Part shown: piece by piece, positions 27,415 to 36,409 of the stretch
Position numbering within the stretch: the stretch's first letter is position 1
Layout of the letters: each line of letters opens with the position of its first letter
Assembly: GCF_001875665.1 (NCBI RefSeq)
Contig: NZ_MLAL01000016.1
Location: 372,001 to 436,000 of the forward strand
Reading direction: 5' to 3'
Length of the DNA: 64,000 bases
Source of the DNA: Corynebacterium sp. NML130628
GTDB taxonomy: Bacteria > Actinomycetota > Actinomycetes > Mycobacteriales > Mycobacteriaceae
The notes under the pieces: generated by a model
Database searches by the model: none
Seen by the model: the letters and a program-made list of their open reading frames with translations, nothing else
What the model was told of the DNA's origin: nothing
Translations under genes and position numbers: made by a program

Positions 27415-27792
27415 TTATTCCTTATTTTCTGCTGCCTGTTCCTTCGCCAACCGGGCTGCAGCGCGACGACGCTTCCGCAGCTGGTCAAGGCGTTCTTCGA
27501 GGAGGACGTCGAGTTCCTCGATGGTGCGACGCTCGCGGAGCATGTCCCAGTGAGTACGTGGAGGCTTCGCTGGCTTTGACTCGACGCCTTCGCCTTCCAT
27601 AAGGGTGCCGAGCTGGCCGTTCTTGCACATCCATTCCTCTGGAATTTCAGCGTCGTCAGCGAACGGCACTTCGAAAATCTCGCCATTCGGAGTGCGGTAT
27701 CGCGCTTGTTGCCGAGGCGCGAGATCATGGTCTCGGTCCGTCTCGTAGCTCACTGCGCCCATTCGACTTCCGCGAAGAACACGATCAGCCAT
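27415..27792 (-). CDS. rbpA: RNA polymerase-binding protein RbpA
   Basis: RbpA binds the primary sigma factor and RNA polymerase and stabilises the open promoter complex; it is specific to Actinobacteria. The 125-residue product has the N-terminal tail and core domain (GSRMGAVSYETDRDHDLAPRQ region), a linker, and the sigma-interacting segment with RTIEELDVLLEERLDQLR. The ATG at 27792 lies nine bases after AAGGGA; a TTG two codons earlier is less likely. The C-terminus is an Arg/Ala-rich helix longer than in mycobacteria. A GGAAC-N18-GTTAT promoter upstream suggests control by a SigH-type stress sigma factor. Confidence 0.95.
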   Translation of the reverse strand: MADRVLRGSRMGAVSYETDRDHDLAPRQQARYRTPNGEIFEVPFADDAEIPEEWMCKNGQLGTLMEGEGVESKPAKPPRTHWDMLRERRTIEELDVLLEERLDQLRKRRRAAARLAKEQAAENKE

Positions 27793-27834
27793 ACTCAATA
27801 GTCCCTTCTAAACACATATAAATGCAGTCGCACT

Positions 27835-27865
27835 ATTATAACGTCCACCTTCCAGTTTTTGTTCC
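27835..27865 (-). promoter_or_regulatory. rbpA promoter resembling the SigH/SigR class
   Basis: Reading leftward, GGAAC (complement of 27861-27865), 18 bases, then GTTAT (complement of 27838-27842) matches the GGAA/GTT pattern of SigH/SigR-type promoters. The same GTTAT runs into TATAAT (complement of 27835-27840), a perfect -10 for the primary sigma factor, so two polymerase forms might use one site. In Streptomyces, rbpA is in the SigR regulon. Confidence 0.5.
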
Positions 27866-27907
27866 CACGGGATTGAGTTAGACATGCATTCTCTTAGAGT
27901 TGTGTAT

Positions 27908-27920
27908 TAGGCTGACCTGT
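27908..27920 (+). promoter_or_regulatory. -10 element at leaderless distance before the zinc-finger gene
   Basis: TAGGCT (27908-27913) is followed by seven bases and the ATG at 27921. The region also resembles one half of a DtxR site, but only one half is present. Confidence 0.4.
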
Positions 27921-28268
27921 ATGCCAAAAAGTGATGTGTATGCGAAGAATGAATCGCCTACGTGTCAGTGGTGTGGCAAAGAAATGGCGCAGCAACAGGG
28001 AAGAGGGCGTCGTCGTAAATATTGCAGCCAGTCATGCAAACAGCGCGCGTACGAGCAGCGCAACTTCGTGGCGGGCACAGCAATTGATGCAGGAGCAGCC
28101 ATTCTCAAACCAGAAACAGTGTCGAACTTGCGAGATAACCTTTTCGTTTTGCGCTGCACGGCAGAAGATATCCGTACTGCAGTCGAAGAAAACGCTGACT
28201 CGGAGGAATTACGTAACATGTGTGACGAATTAATTGAATTAGCGCGTACCCTTGAAAAGTTGAGGTAA
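27921..28268 (+). CDS. Small zinc-finger protein of unknown function
   Basis: I do not recognise a named family. The 115-residue product starts with a basic zinc-ribbon-like module: CQWCGKEM, then after a basic stretch YCSQSCKQRAYEQR, giving the pattern CxxC-(14-16)-CxxxC. The remaining 65 residues look like two amphipathic helices, with NLRDNLFVLRCTAEDIRTAV and an acidic stretch before LIELARTLEKLR, which could mediate dimerisation. Such a basic finger plus helical tail suggests nucleic acid or polymerase binding. It is placed divergently from rbpA and its stop directly touches the YceI gene, so it is cotranscribed with that gene. The function is open. Confidence 0.7.
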   Translation: MPKSDVYAKNESPTCQWCGKEMAQQQGRGRRRKYCSQSCKQRAYEQRNFVAGTAIDAGAAILKPETVSNLRDNLFVLRCTAEDIRTAVEENADSEELRNMCDELIELARTLEKLR

Positions 28269-28274
28269 ATGTCC

Positions 28275-28985
28275 ATGAAGGAAGTGCAAGCTCCCAGCGA
28301 CCGCAAGAAGAAACTCTTGATGGTGGTCGTCGCAGCGATTGCAGTGGTCGCGGTGCTCGTTGCGATGGTCCCATTGCTTTTCAGCATGCTCGGTGGTGGC
28401 GGAGTCAAGACTGCCGGCATCGACGCCAGCCGTCTCAAGCCCGCGGAAACAGATATCAATGGCACTTGGCAGGTCCAGAAGCGACCGGGAGCAAATGCGA
28501 CGTCCGCTGGTTTCACATTCGACGAGGTGCTACCGGGTGAAGCAAAAACCACCTCAGGTTCGACGACAGGCGTTGCAGGCGAGGTACATATCGACGCAAG
28601 CGTACTACAGGTCGGCGAGATCGTTGTCGATATGACAAACCTCACCACAGACAGCGACGTTCGCGACAACAATGTACGCCGAAAGATTCTTCACACCGAT
28701 CAGTTCCCAACATCAAGCTTCACGGTTACCGAACCGATCGATCTCTCTGAACTCCCGACAGACGGCTCGATCGGAACCGTCGAAGTGGTCGGAGACCTCA
28801 CGATCCGCGGTGAGACAAACCATATCAAAGCGCCGCTTGACGTTGCCCTGTCTGGTAGCCATCTCATCGTGGCAGGTGACATACCGTTCAACCGGCTTGA
28901 CTACAACGTCGAGACACCAGAATTTGTCGCAGCGAAGATCGCCGAGACTGGCACACTCAATATTCGCCTCAACATGACAAAGTAG
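28275..28985 (+). CDS. YceI-family protein with N-terminal membrane anchor
   Basis: YceI proteins are eight-stranded lipocalin-like barrels that bind isoprenoid or other long lipids. The 236-residue product has a lysine-rich start and one hydrophobic segment (about 12-35: LLMVVVAAIAVVAVLVAMV) that would anchor it in the membrane with the barrel outside. The barrel has typical motifs: NGTWQVQKRPGA, VDMTNLTTDSDVRDNNVR, and FPTSSFTVTEP. No lipobox cysteine is present. ATG 28275 lies nine bases after GAGG (28262-28265); the ATG at 28269 is too close to it. A strong terminator follows at 28997. Confidence 0.9.
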   Translation: MKEVQAPSDRKKKLLMVVVAAIAVVAVLVAMVPLLFSMLGGGGVKTAGIDASRLKPAETDINGTWQVQKRPGANATSAGFTFDEVLPGEAKTTSGSTTGVAGEVHIDASVLQVGEIVVDMTNLTTDSDVRDNNVRRKILHTDQFPTSSFTVTEPIDLSELPTDGSIGTVEVVGDLTIRGETNHIKAPLDVALSGSHLIVAGDIPFNRLDYNVETPEFVAAKIAETGTLNIRLNMTK

Positions 28986-28996
28986 GTCATGCACAT

Positions 28997-29038
28997 AAAC
29001 CCGCCTAATTGCGTCACGTTACGTAATTAGGCGGGTTT
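28997..29038. terminator. Strong bidirectional terminator
   Basis: AAACCCGCCTAATT (28997-29010) pairs with AATTAGGCGGGTTT (29025-29038). With the inner bases the stem reaches 18 bp including one G-U pair, with a six-base loop. A/T ends on both sides make it usable from both strands. It lies between the converging YceI and cyclopropane-synthase-like genes. Confidence 0.9.
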
Positions 29039-29110
29039 CCTTGTGTGCACACCGCTGGTCGCAAATGTCCGATAATGTACATTATGTCAACTAATCCGTC
29101 GGCTTCGCGC

Positions 29111-30439
29111 TCATCGACGCCCACCCCTGTGCTTACGCACCAGCACCGCCTGCGCGAGATCCAAACCTCCTACCGCGGTCACCGCCTCGCGGACCGCGAA
29201 CTGCCACAACCACAGTCGTCGGAAAACTTCGTCATAGCCATCCGCCGCAGCTTCACGGAGTCGCCCATCAAACATTTGCCGCTGAAGGCGGAGCGAGAGC
29301 CGCAAATGCTCCGGCGCCCGGCTGACACTAATCGCTTGCAAGCGCGTCTGCTGCTCAACTAGCTTGAGAAACTCTCGCTCATGCATATACTCCATACCCG
29401 GCCAGACGTATGCCCCTAGAACCTGAAGCGCGACCCGGCATGCACGATCTACCGCCTTTGCCCCCGATTGGCGCGCCATCACCGACTGCATGCCAATCCT
29501 TCCGCCTGGCAACAGCATGCGATCCATCGCACTCAGGTAATGTACCTTATCTTTCTTCGGGCAGGCCTCAAGCTGCCCGAAGGAAACAATTGCATCATAC
29601 GGTCCATGTTGCTGGGCCCAATGTGGATCTCCAAGCTTGCCGACTGCCACACGGACGTCAGTCGAAGCACCATTAAGGATGAGATATTCACGCAGGCTAG
29701 CGGCAATTTCGTGGCTGCCGACTAGTGCATCTACGACTGATCTACGAGATGCGGCGGCTAGCGCTACAGCACCGCCTGTACTTGGATATTCAAGGATTCT
29801 CATCCCACGCCCGGCCCCCACAAGGTCGAGCAGTTGGCGAGCGCTTCGCGCCTGAATATCCCCCAGATCGGACCGCTCCGCACTCATTGGCGCTTCGAAA
29901 GTCGTCACATCAATGAAGCGGCGCTTTGCGCCCTGCTGCTTCGTGCGCTGTTCGGGATAAGACCTTGTCAATTGTCGCTCCGTGGTAGCCACGCCGGTAG
30001 CAAAGTGCCCCTGGAACGCGCTGACACCGTCGCCTGAAAAGTGCTGCACGAGCGAATGCGGCAATGTGGCACCGGCCGTCTCAGCTTGCGGCTTCCATGC
30101 AGTTCGACGTGGCACGTAGCCCTGCTGCAACAACTTGGTGATGACATCTACAAGCACATCCGAGGACGCTACCGACCACTCACCTGCCATATATCCTTCC
30201 GCGAGACCGGTCCAACCAGAACACGCGATACGTTCAAAGAGCAATTCGTGGTTCACGCGAATTTGAGCATCAACACCCGAGAGGGTCACACCAGCAGCTT
30301 CACAGGCTCGTGCAAACTCGGACTCTGCCAATCTGGCACGGGTTTTGAGAGCAAAACCTTCCAAAGGCTGCACTAGGCGCGGCCACTTCGTAGCATCCAC
30401 GGTTTGAAGATGCGGTGGTAATGATTCAGGTATCGGCAC
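29111..30439 (-). CDS. Cyclopropane-fatty-acid-synthase-like protein with degraded motifs
   Basis: The 442-residue protein follows the layout of cyclopropane fatty acid synthases: an N-terminal helical domain (about 1-160) and a Rossmann methyltransferase domain. The second half contains YDAIVSFGQLEACPK and MLLPGGRIGMQSV, matching the family regions around the conserved glutamate, and YVWPGMEYM, matching the usual YIFPGG segment. The SAM motif I, normally like DIGCGWGG, reads LEYPSTGGAVAL, and the conserved HYARTLxxW region reads HLRLSLRLQ. So methyl transfer may be lost. It starts at GTG 30439, eight bases after TAAGGT. It is divergent from ndh. Confidence 0.8.
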   Translation of the reverse strand: MPIPESLPPHLQTVDATKWPRLVQPLEGFALKTRARLAESEFARACEAAGVTLSGVDAQIRVNHELLFERIACSGWTGLAEGYMAGEWSVASSDVLVDVITKLLQQGYVPRRTAWKPQAETAGATLPHSLVQHFSGDGVSAFQGHFATGVATTERQLTRSYPEQRTKQQGAKRRFIDVTTFEAPMSAERSDLGDIQARSARQLLDLVGAGRGMRILEYPSTGGAVALAAASRRSVVDALVGSHEIAASLREYLILNGASTDVRVAVGKLGDPHWAQQHGPYDAIVSFGQLEACPKKDKVHYLSAMDRMLLPGGRIGMQSVMARQSGAKAVDRACRVALQVLGAYVWPGMEYMHEREFLKLVEQQTRLQAISVSRAPEHLRLSLRLQRQMFDGRLREAAADGYDEVFRRLWLWQFAVREAVTAVGGLDLAQAVLVRKHRGGRR

Positions 30440-30572
30440 GCTTCCCCACCTTACTTGGTCAAACTTTCAGCGGAGTTTTCGACGCATTGTCCCAAAACCA
30501 TACAGTTCTAACATTATGGGCGTACTATAAGTGAAGAAATTTAAAACAGCTTTCCCAAGGAGCGACATCGAT
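30440..30572. promoter_or_regulatory. Divergent promoter region, cyclopropane-synthase-like gene and ndh
   Basis: For ndh, TACTAT (30523-30528) is a plausible -10, giving a leader of about 40 bases with AAGGAG at 30557-30562. For the minus-strand gene, TAAGGT (complement of 30448-30453) lies eight bases before its GTG. No operator repeat stands out. Confidence 0.4.
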
Positions 30573-31898
30573 ATGACCCAGACGCCGTACCGTCCCGCCG
30601 GAAACCGCCATCACGTTGTGATTGTGGGCGCGGGGTTTGGTGGTATTAACGCTGCCCGTGCACTCGCGGATGCGGATGTAGACATCACAATTATTAACCG
30701 CACAAACCATTTCATCTTCGCCCCTCTGCTTTATCAGGTAGCTACTGGTCTGCTTTCTGTTGGTGAGATCGCTTCATCAGTTCGCCAGATTCTCGCAAGC
30801 CAGGACAATGTTCGCGTGGTCCGCGGAAACGTTGATGAGATCGATACTGTTAGCCAGATCGTCACGTCTTCTGACGATGGCGTTGCGTCTCAGTTTGCGT
30901 ACGACTCACTTATCCTTGCTGCGGGCGCAGGACAGTCGTACTTCGGCAATGATCACTTCGCGGAATTCGCACCCGGTTTGAAAACAGCGGATGACGCGCT
31001 GGAGGTCCGCGCCCGAATTCTCGACGCGTTTGAGAAAGCCGAACTGGCTACCTCCGCTGAAGAGCGCGAACGTTTGCTGACCTTCGTTCTTGTGGGGGCT
31101 GGCCCAACCGGTGTTGAACTCGCTGGCCAAATTGCTGAACTGGCTCATCGCGCCTTTGCCGACGGCCAGTACTCGTTCTCGCCCGACCAGACCAAGATCC
31201 TGCTTATCGACGGTATGCCACAGGTACTGCCGCCATTTGGTAAGCGCCTCGGCCGTAAGGCACAGCGCGAGCTAGAGAAGGCAGGCGTCACTGTTATCCT
31301 GAACGCAATTGTGACCGATGTGAACGCAGAGAGCGTGACGTACAAGGACACCAAGACCGACAAGGAGACTACCGTCTTTACCCCAACAAAGATCTGGTCT
31401 GCCGGCGTCCAAGCATCCCCGCTCGGCAAAATGGTCGCTGAACAGGCTGGCGTCGAGGCAGAGCGCAACGGCAAGGTTCCAGTCAATGCCGACCTCACCG
31501 TTGGCGAACTGTCGAATGTCTTCATCGTGGGCGACATGATGAGTCGCGACCGCCTGCCAGGTGTCGCACAGGTTGCAATGCAGTCCGGCGAGTATGTCGG
31601 CAAGGTCTTAAAGGATCAGGTTGAAGAAGAAGTTGCGCCGGAACAGCGGGAACCATTCTCCTACTTCGACAAGGGCTCGATGGCTATCGTGACCCGCTTC
31701 AACGCTGTCGTGAAGATGGGCAAGGTCGAGATCGCCGGATTCTTGGGCTGGATGATGTGGCTTTACGTCCATGTCTCCTTCCTGACCGGTTTGCGTAATC
31801 GGACTGTCACCGCACTGACGTGGGTATACAACGCGTTGAGCTCGAAACGCTACAACCTCCCGACCACCCCGGGCCAGCGGCATATTTCGCAGCGCTAA
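30573..31898 (+). CDS. ndh: Type II NADH dehydrogenase (NDH-2)
   Basis: NDH-2 is a membrane-bound flavoprotein that passes electrons from NADH to menaquinone without pumping protons; corynebacteria lack complex I and rely on it. The 441-residue product has the FAD-binding loop VIVGAGFGGINAARAL near residue 20, the NADH loop LVGAGPTGVELAGQ near 175, and the second FAD motif NVFIVGDMM near 315. A C-terminal amphipathic hydrophobic stretch (about 385-415) fits membrane attachment. ATG 30573 lies ten bases after AAGGAG and is preferred to a GTG at 30531 inside the leader. A hairpin follows at 31912. Confidence 0.94.
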   Translation: MTQTPYRPAGNRHHVVIVGAGFGGINAARALADADVDITIINRTNHFIFAPLLYQVATGLLSVGEIASSVRQILASQDNVRVVRGNVDEIDTVSQIVTSSDDGVASQFAYDSLILAAGAGQSYFGNDHFAEFAPGLKTADDALEVRARILDAFEKAELATSAEERERLLTFVLVGAGPTGVELAGQIAELAHRAFADGQYSFSPDQTKILLIDGMPQVLPPFGKRLGRKAQRELEKAGVTVILNAIVTDVNAESVTYKDTKTDKETTVFTPTKIWSAGVQASPLGKMVAEQAGVEAERNGKVPVNADLTVGELSNVFIVGDMMSRDRLPGVAQVAMQSGEYVGKVLKDQVEEEVAPEQREPFSYFDKGSMAIVTRFNAVVKMGKVEIAGFLGWMMWLYVHVSFLTGLRNRTVTALTWVYNALSSKRYNLPTTPGQRHISQR

Positions 31899-31911
31899 CC
31901 AGCATTCTCTG

Positions 31912-31948
31912 CGCGCCCCTCTCCAACCCAATGCTTGGAGGGGGCGCG
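31912..31948 (+). terminator. Terminator hairpin after ndh
   Basis: The left arm from 31912 to 31926 and TTGGAGGGGGCGCG (31935-31948) form a 14-bp GC-rich stem with a single bulged T and an eight-base loop. The U-run afterwards is poor, which is common in high-GC Gram-positive genomes. Confidence 0.65.
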
Positions 31949-32039
31949 TTCGTGTTCCAGTGCCGAAGGGCGTAGTATCTCGAACGTTGTTGAATCCCTC
32001 GCCCATTTTTGGTGCGACGCAGCTAGTAAGGGGGCCGAT

Positions 32040-33109
<1,070 letters not shown>

Positions 33110-33113
<4 letters not shown>

Positions 33114-33532
33114 AGTACAAGGAGCTTTAGGTTCGTTACCGCGACCAGCTTATCTTCATGGCGCATTTCGACGCGCCAGAGATGAGTCCGCTGTCCGATG
33201 TGAATCGGAAGCGCGGTAGCTTCGATTCGGCCTTCGCGAACGCTGCGAAGAAAATCGGTGTTGTTGTTCGTACCGACAGCTGGTTTACCAGCCACCGCCA
33301 TCGCTGCAACCGATCCAACCGTTTCAGCGAGTCCGGCATAGATTCCGCCGTTGACAATCCCCGCAGGCTGGAGGTGCTGGGGGCCGACGTCAATGTGCGC
33401 CGTCACTCGGGCGGGGCTGCACGCCGTGATGACCATACCGATGGTGTTGGCGTAGCCGTCGTTGTACGCGTTAAGTGCCCGTAGTTCTTCCTCGTTCAGT
33501 TCGCGATCTACTTTTTCAAATGCCAAACCCAT
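33110..33532 (-). CDS. PaaI-type hotdog-fold thioesterase
   Basis: The 140-residue product has the hotdog fold of the PaaI/4HBT thioesterases, which hydrolyse acyl-CoA or aryl-CoA thioesters. The active-site helix is seen as LQPAGIVNGGIYAGLAETVGSVAA, read here in two overlapping parts (LQPAGIVNGG and GGIYAGLAETVGS). The central pattern with Asn-Gly-Gly and a Glu five to eight residues later is typical. GGAAGGA stands nine bases before ATG 33532; an earlier ATG at 33550 has no ribosome site. The substrate is unknown. It is divergent from gnd with only 36 bases between the starts. Confidence 0.82.
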
Positions 33533-33568
33533 TCCGTTCTTTCCTTCCATCAGCGTAGTATTGTCTCC
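33533..33568. promoter_or_regulatory. Short divergent promoter region, thioesterase and gnd
   Basis: TAGTAT (33556-33561) followed by seven bases and the ATG at 33569 predicts a leaderless gnd mRNA. The minus-strand promoter must lie within the gnd 5' end; I see no strong -10 for it. Confidence 0.4.
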
Positions 33569-35053
33569 ATGACTATCACCGAGCATGATACGAATCAGTC
33601 CCAAACTCATCTCGCCCAGATCGGCGTCGTCGGTATGGCTGTGATGGGTTCGAACCTAGCACGCAATTTCGCCCGCAACGGTCATACCGTGGCAATCTAC
33701 AACCGGTCCCCAGAAAAGACCCGCGCTGTAATGGCGGAGCACGGGGATGAGGGCTCGTTCATCCCGTCGGAGACGATTCAAGACTTTGTTGCTTCGCTTG
33801 AGCGCCCACGCCGTGCGGTCATCATGGTCCAGGCCGGTAAGGCTACGGACGCTGTGATTGATCAGCTCGTTGAGGCCATGGATGAAGGCGACATCATCAT
33901 CGACGGTGGTAATTCACTGTTCACTGACACAATCCGCCGTGAAAAAGAAGTCGCTGAGAAAGGCCGACACTTCGTTGGCGCTGGCATCTCTGGAGGCGAA
34001 GAAGGCGCACTGCTCGGTCCCTCGATCATGCCGGGTGGCCCCGTCGAGTCGTGGGAGGCGCTTGGCCCACTGCTCGAAGATATTGCCGCAAAGGTCGATG
34101 GTGTTCCTTGTGTAACCCACATTGGCCCCAATGGTGCGGGGCACTTCGTCAAGATGGTGCACAACGGCATCGAGTACGCGGACATGCAGGTTATCGGGGA
34201 GGCGTACCACTTGCTGCGCTACGCAGCTGGTCTGGAGCCTGCCGAAATTGCTGAAATTTTCTCCGAGTGGAACGAAGGCGACCTGGATTCGTACCTGATC
34301 GAGATCACCGCTGAGGTGCTCAAGCAGGTTGATGAGCAGACTGGTAAGCCGTTCGTTGACATCGTTGTTGACGCAGCCGGACAGAAAGGTACGGGTCGCT
34401 GGACGGTGAAGGAGGCCTTGGACTTAGGCGTCCCAGTCACCGGCATCGGTGAAGCAGTGTTTGCTCGTGCGCTGTCATCGTCGACCGCACAGCGCACCGC
34501 TGCGCTCGAGGCGGCCCTGCCAAGCGGTGTGGAGGCTTCCTTTGCTGAGCTCGGTGTTGACAAGGCGCAATTTATCGAGGACGTGCGTCGCGCGCTATAC
34601 GCTTCGAAGCTCGTCGCCTACGCTCAGGGCTTCGATGAGATTGCCGCCGGCTCCCAGGAATACGACTGGGGTCTGAAGCCAGGCGAGCTAGCAAAGATTT
34701 GGCGTGGCGGCTGCATTATCCGCGCGAAGTTCCTGGATCGCATCACCGAGGCATACGAAAAGAACCCGGAGTTGCCGTCACTGCTACTTGATCCTTATTT
34801 CCGCAATGAGTTAGAGGGTGGCGTGATTGATGCTTGGCGACGCGTCGTCATTTCCGCTACGCAGCTTGGTTTGCCTGTTCCAGTGTTTGCATCCTCACTC
34901 TCCTACTATGATTCGTTGCGAGCACAGCGCCTGCCGGCTGCGCTGATTCAGGGTCAGCGTGACTTCTTCGGTGCGCACACTTATAAGCGCATCGATATGG
35001 ATGGCACGTTCCATGTTGCGTGGTCTGGTGACCGTAAGGAGCTTCGTTACTAA
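33569..35053 (+). CDS. gnd: 6-phosphogluconate dehydrogenase, decarboxylating
   Basis: Gnd oxidises and decarboxylates 6-phosphogluconate to ribulose 5-phosphate with NADP, in the pentose phosphate pathway. The 494-residue product has the N-terminal dinucleotide fold IGVVGMAVMGSNLARNFARNG, with NRSPEKT after the second strand (the NADP-type specificity loop), the substrate site VGAGISGGEEGALLGPSIMPGG (positions about 128-150, quoted only in part in the databases' signature), the catalytic lysine helix GAGHFVKMVHNGIEYAD, and the AAGQKGTGRWT segment of the C-terminal helical domain. The length fits the dimeric long-chain enzyme. Confidence 0.97.
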   Translation: MTITEHDTNQSQTHLAQIGVVGMAVMGSNLARNFARNGHTVAIYNRSPEKTRAVMAEHGDEGSFIPSETIQDFVASLERPRRAVIMVQAGKATDAVIDQLVEAMDEGDIIIDGGNSLFTDTIRREKEVAEKGRHFVGAGISGGEEGALLGPSIMPGGPVESWEALGPLLEDIAAKVDGVPCVTHIGPNGAGHFVKMVHNGIEYADMQVIGEAYHLLRYAAGLEPAEIAEIFSEWNEGDLDSYLIEITAEVLKQVDEQTGKPFVDIVVDAAGQKGTGRWTVKEALDLGVPVTGIGEAVFARALSSSTAQRTAALEAALPSGVEASFAELGVDKAQFIEDVRRALYASKLVAYAQGFDEIAAGSQEYDWGLKPGELAKIWRGGCIIRAKFLDRITEAYEKNPELPSLLLDPYFRNELEGGVIDAWRRVVISATQLGLPVPVFASSLSYYDSLRAQRLPAALIQGQRDFFGAHTYKRIDMDGTFHVAWSGDRKELRY

Positions 35054-35085
35054 GCGTGGCGGTAGCACCTGCCCGCAAAAGGCAC

Positions 35086-35098
35086 TAGGGTGTTTGCA
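35086..35098 (+). promoter_or_regulatory. -10 element at leaderless distance before the DEAD-box gene
   Basis: TAGGGT (35086-35091) is followed by seven bases and the ATG at 35099. No ribosome site precedes it. Confidence 0.4.
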
Positions 35099-36406
35099 AT
35101 GAAAAGTTTTGCCGATCTCGGCCTTCCGCACCCCCTAGTGCATACCCTCGCCGCAGATGGAATTTCCCAGCCGTTTCCGATTCAAGAAGCGGCTATTCCT
35201 GACGCGCTGTCTGGTAAGGACGTGCTCGGTCGTGGTCCGACTGGTTCTGGCAAGACTTTTACGTTTGGTTTGCCGATGTTGGCGCGTCTCGCAGGCGCGC
35301 CGAGTCGTCCGGGTAAGCCACGCGGCCTCGTTCTGGCCCCAACGCGTGAGCTTGCGGCCCAGATCCGACAGCGCCTCTCGAATCCCGCAAATGCGTTAGG
35401 ACTTCGGGTGTTGGATGTTGTCGGCGGTGTAAACATCAACACTCAAATCCGAGCGTTAGCTGCACCTGTTGACCTCTTAGTAGCGACACCGGGTCGCGCA
35501 GAGGACCTGCTCCAGCGCAGCGTCCTCGATTTTGGCGCGCTTGAGATTGTCACGCTTGATGAGGCGGACCAGATGGCAGACATGGGTTTTATGCCTCAGG
35601 TAGTCAAGCTCTTGGACCGCGCGCCCCAGGGCGCGCAGAAGTTGCTATTTTCTGCAACGCTTGATGGGGACGTGCAGAAGATTGTTGATCGCTACATGCA
35701 CAACCCGGTTACGCATTCAACCGCTCCAGTTAAGTCTGCGGTGAAAACAATGAAGCACTTTGTGCTGCTGTGCGGAGACCGTGAAACGCGCAATGCCAGA
35801 GTTATAGAAATTGCAGCACGCGAAGGCAAGACAATCATGTTTATGCGCACCAAGCACGGTGTGGACCGGCAGGTGCGGAAGCTTCGTCGCGCAGGAATTC
35901 ACGCTCAGGGCATTCATGGTGATAAAGGCCAGGGTGCTCGGACCCGGGCACTTAATGGATTCGCTGATGGTTCTACCCCCGTACTCGTCGCTACAGACAT
36001 TGCTGCTCGGGGGATCGATGTATCGGGAGTCTCGCTCGTCGTTCATATCGATCCTCCTGCAGAGCATAAGGCTTACTTGCACCGCGCAGGTCGTACCGCG
36101 CGTGCGGGCGCTGAAGGCAACGTCGTGACATTGGTTATGGACGCGCAGCGTAAGGAAGTTCGCGCGCTGTTGGATAAGGCTGGGGTGCTGGCGACGGAAA
36201 TAGATGCACAAATACTTTCACCTGAGGTGGTGGACATTACCGGTGCCAGGAAGCCTTCGGGCACACCGCTACCACCGCCAGGCGGCCAACCTCAACAACG
36301 CGGGAAGGGCCGGAATTCCAGTGGACGCTCGAAACGTCCGAAGGCCGGCAGTCAGCGACGACGATCGGCGGAAAGGAACGGTAGGCGACGCACGCCTCGG
36401 TCATAG
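35099..36406 (+). CDS. DEAD-box RNA helicase (RhlE-like)
   Basis: DEAD-box proteins unwind short RNA duplexes for ribosome assembly or mRNA decay. The 435-residue product has the Q motif (SFADLGLP and PFPIQEAAIP), motif I GPTGSGKT near residue 45, TPGR, the DEAD box in the form LDEADQMADMGF, motif III SATLDG, and motif VI HRAGRTARAG. The last 60 residues are basic and rich in Gly, Arg and Ser, a usual RNA-binding tail. ATG 35099 was preferred over GTG 35090, which lies inside the proposed -10 box. It lies three bases before the CNNM-like gene. Confidence 0.93.
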   Translation: MKSFADLGLPHPLVHTLAADGISQPFPIQEAAIPDALSGKDVLGRGPTGSGKTFTFGLPMLARLAGAPSRPGKPRGLVLAPTRELAAQIRQRLSNPANALGLRVLDVVGGVNINTQIRALAAPVDLLVATPGRAEDLLQRSVLDFGALEIVTLDEADQMADMGFMPQVVKLLDRAPQGAQKLLFSATLDGDVQKIVDRYMHNPVTHSTAPVKSAVKTMKHFVLLCGDRETRNARVIEIAAREGKTIMFMRTKHGVDRQVRKLRRAGIHAQGIHGDKGQGARTRALNGFADGSTPVLVATDIAARGIDVSGVSLVVHIDPPAEHKAYLHRAGRTARAGAEGNVVTLVMDAQRKEVRALLDKAGVLATEIDAQILSPEVVDITGARKPSGTPLPPPGGQPQQRGKGRNSSGRSKRPKAGSQRRRSAERNGRRRTPRS

Positions 36407-36409
36407 TCG

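Noticed and set aside
27903..27920. Possible DtxR iron box before the zinc-finger gene
   Set aside because: Only one half of the palindrome is present and it coincides with the -10 box; the other half shows no match.
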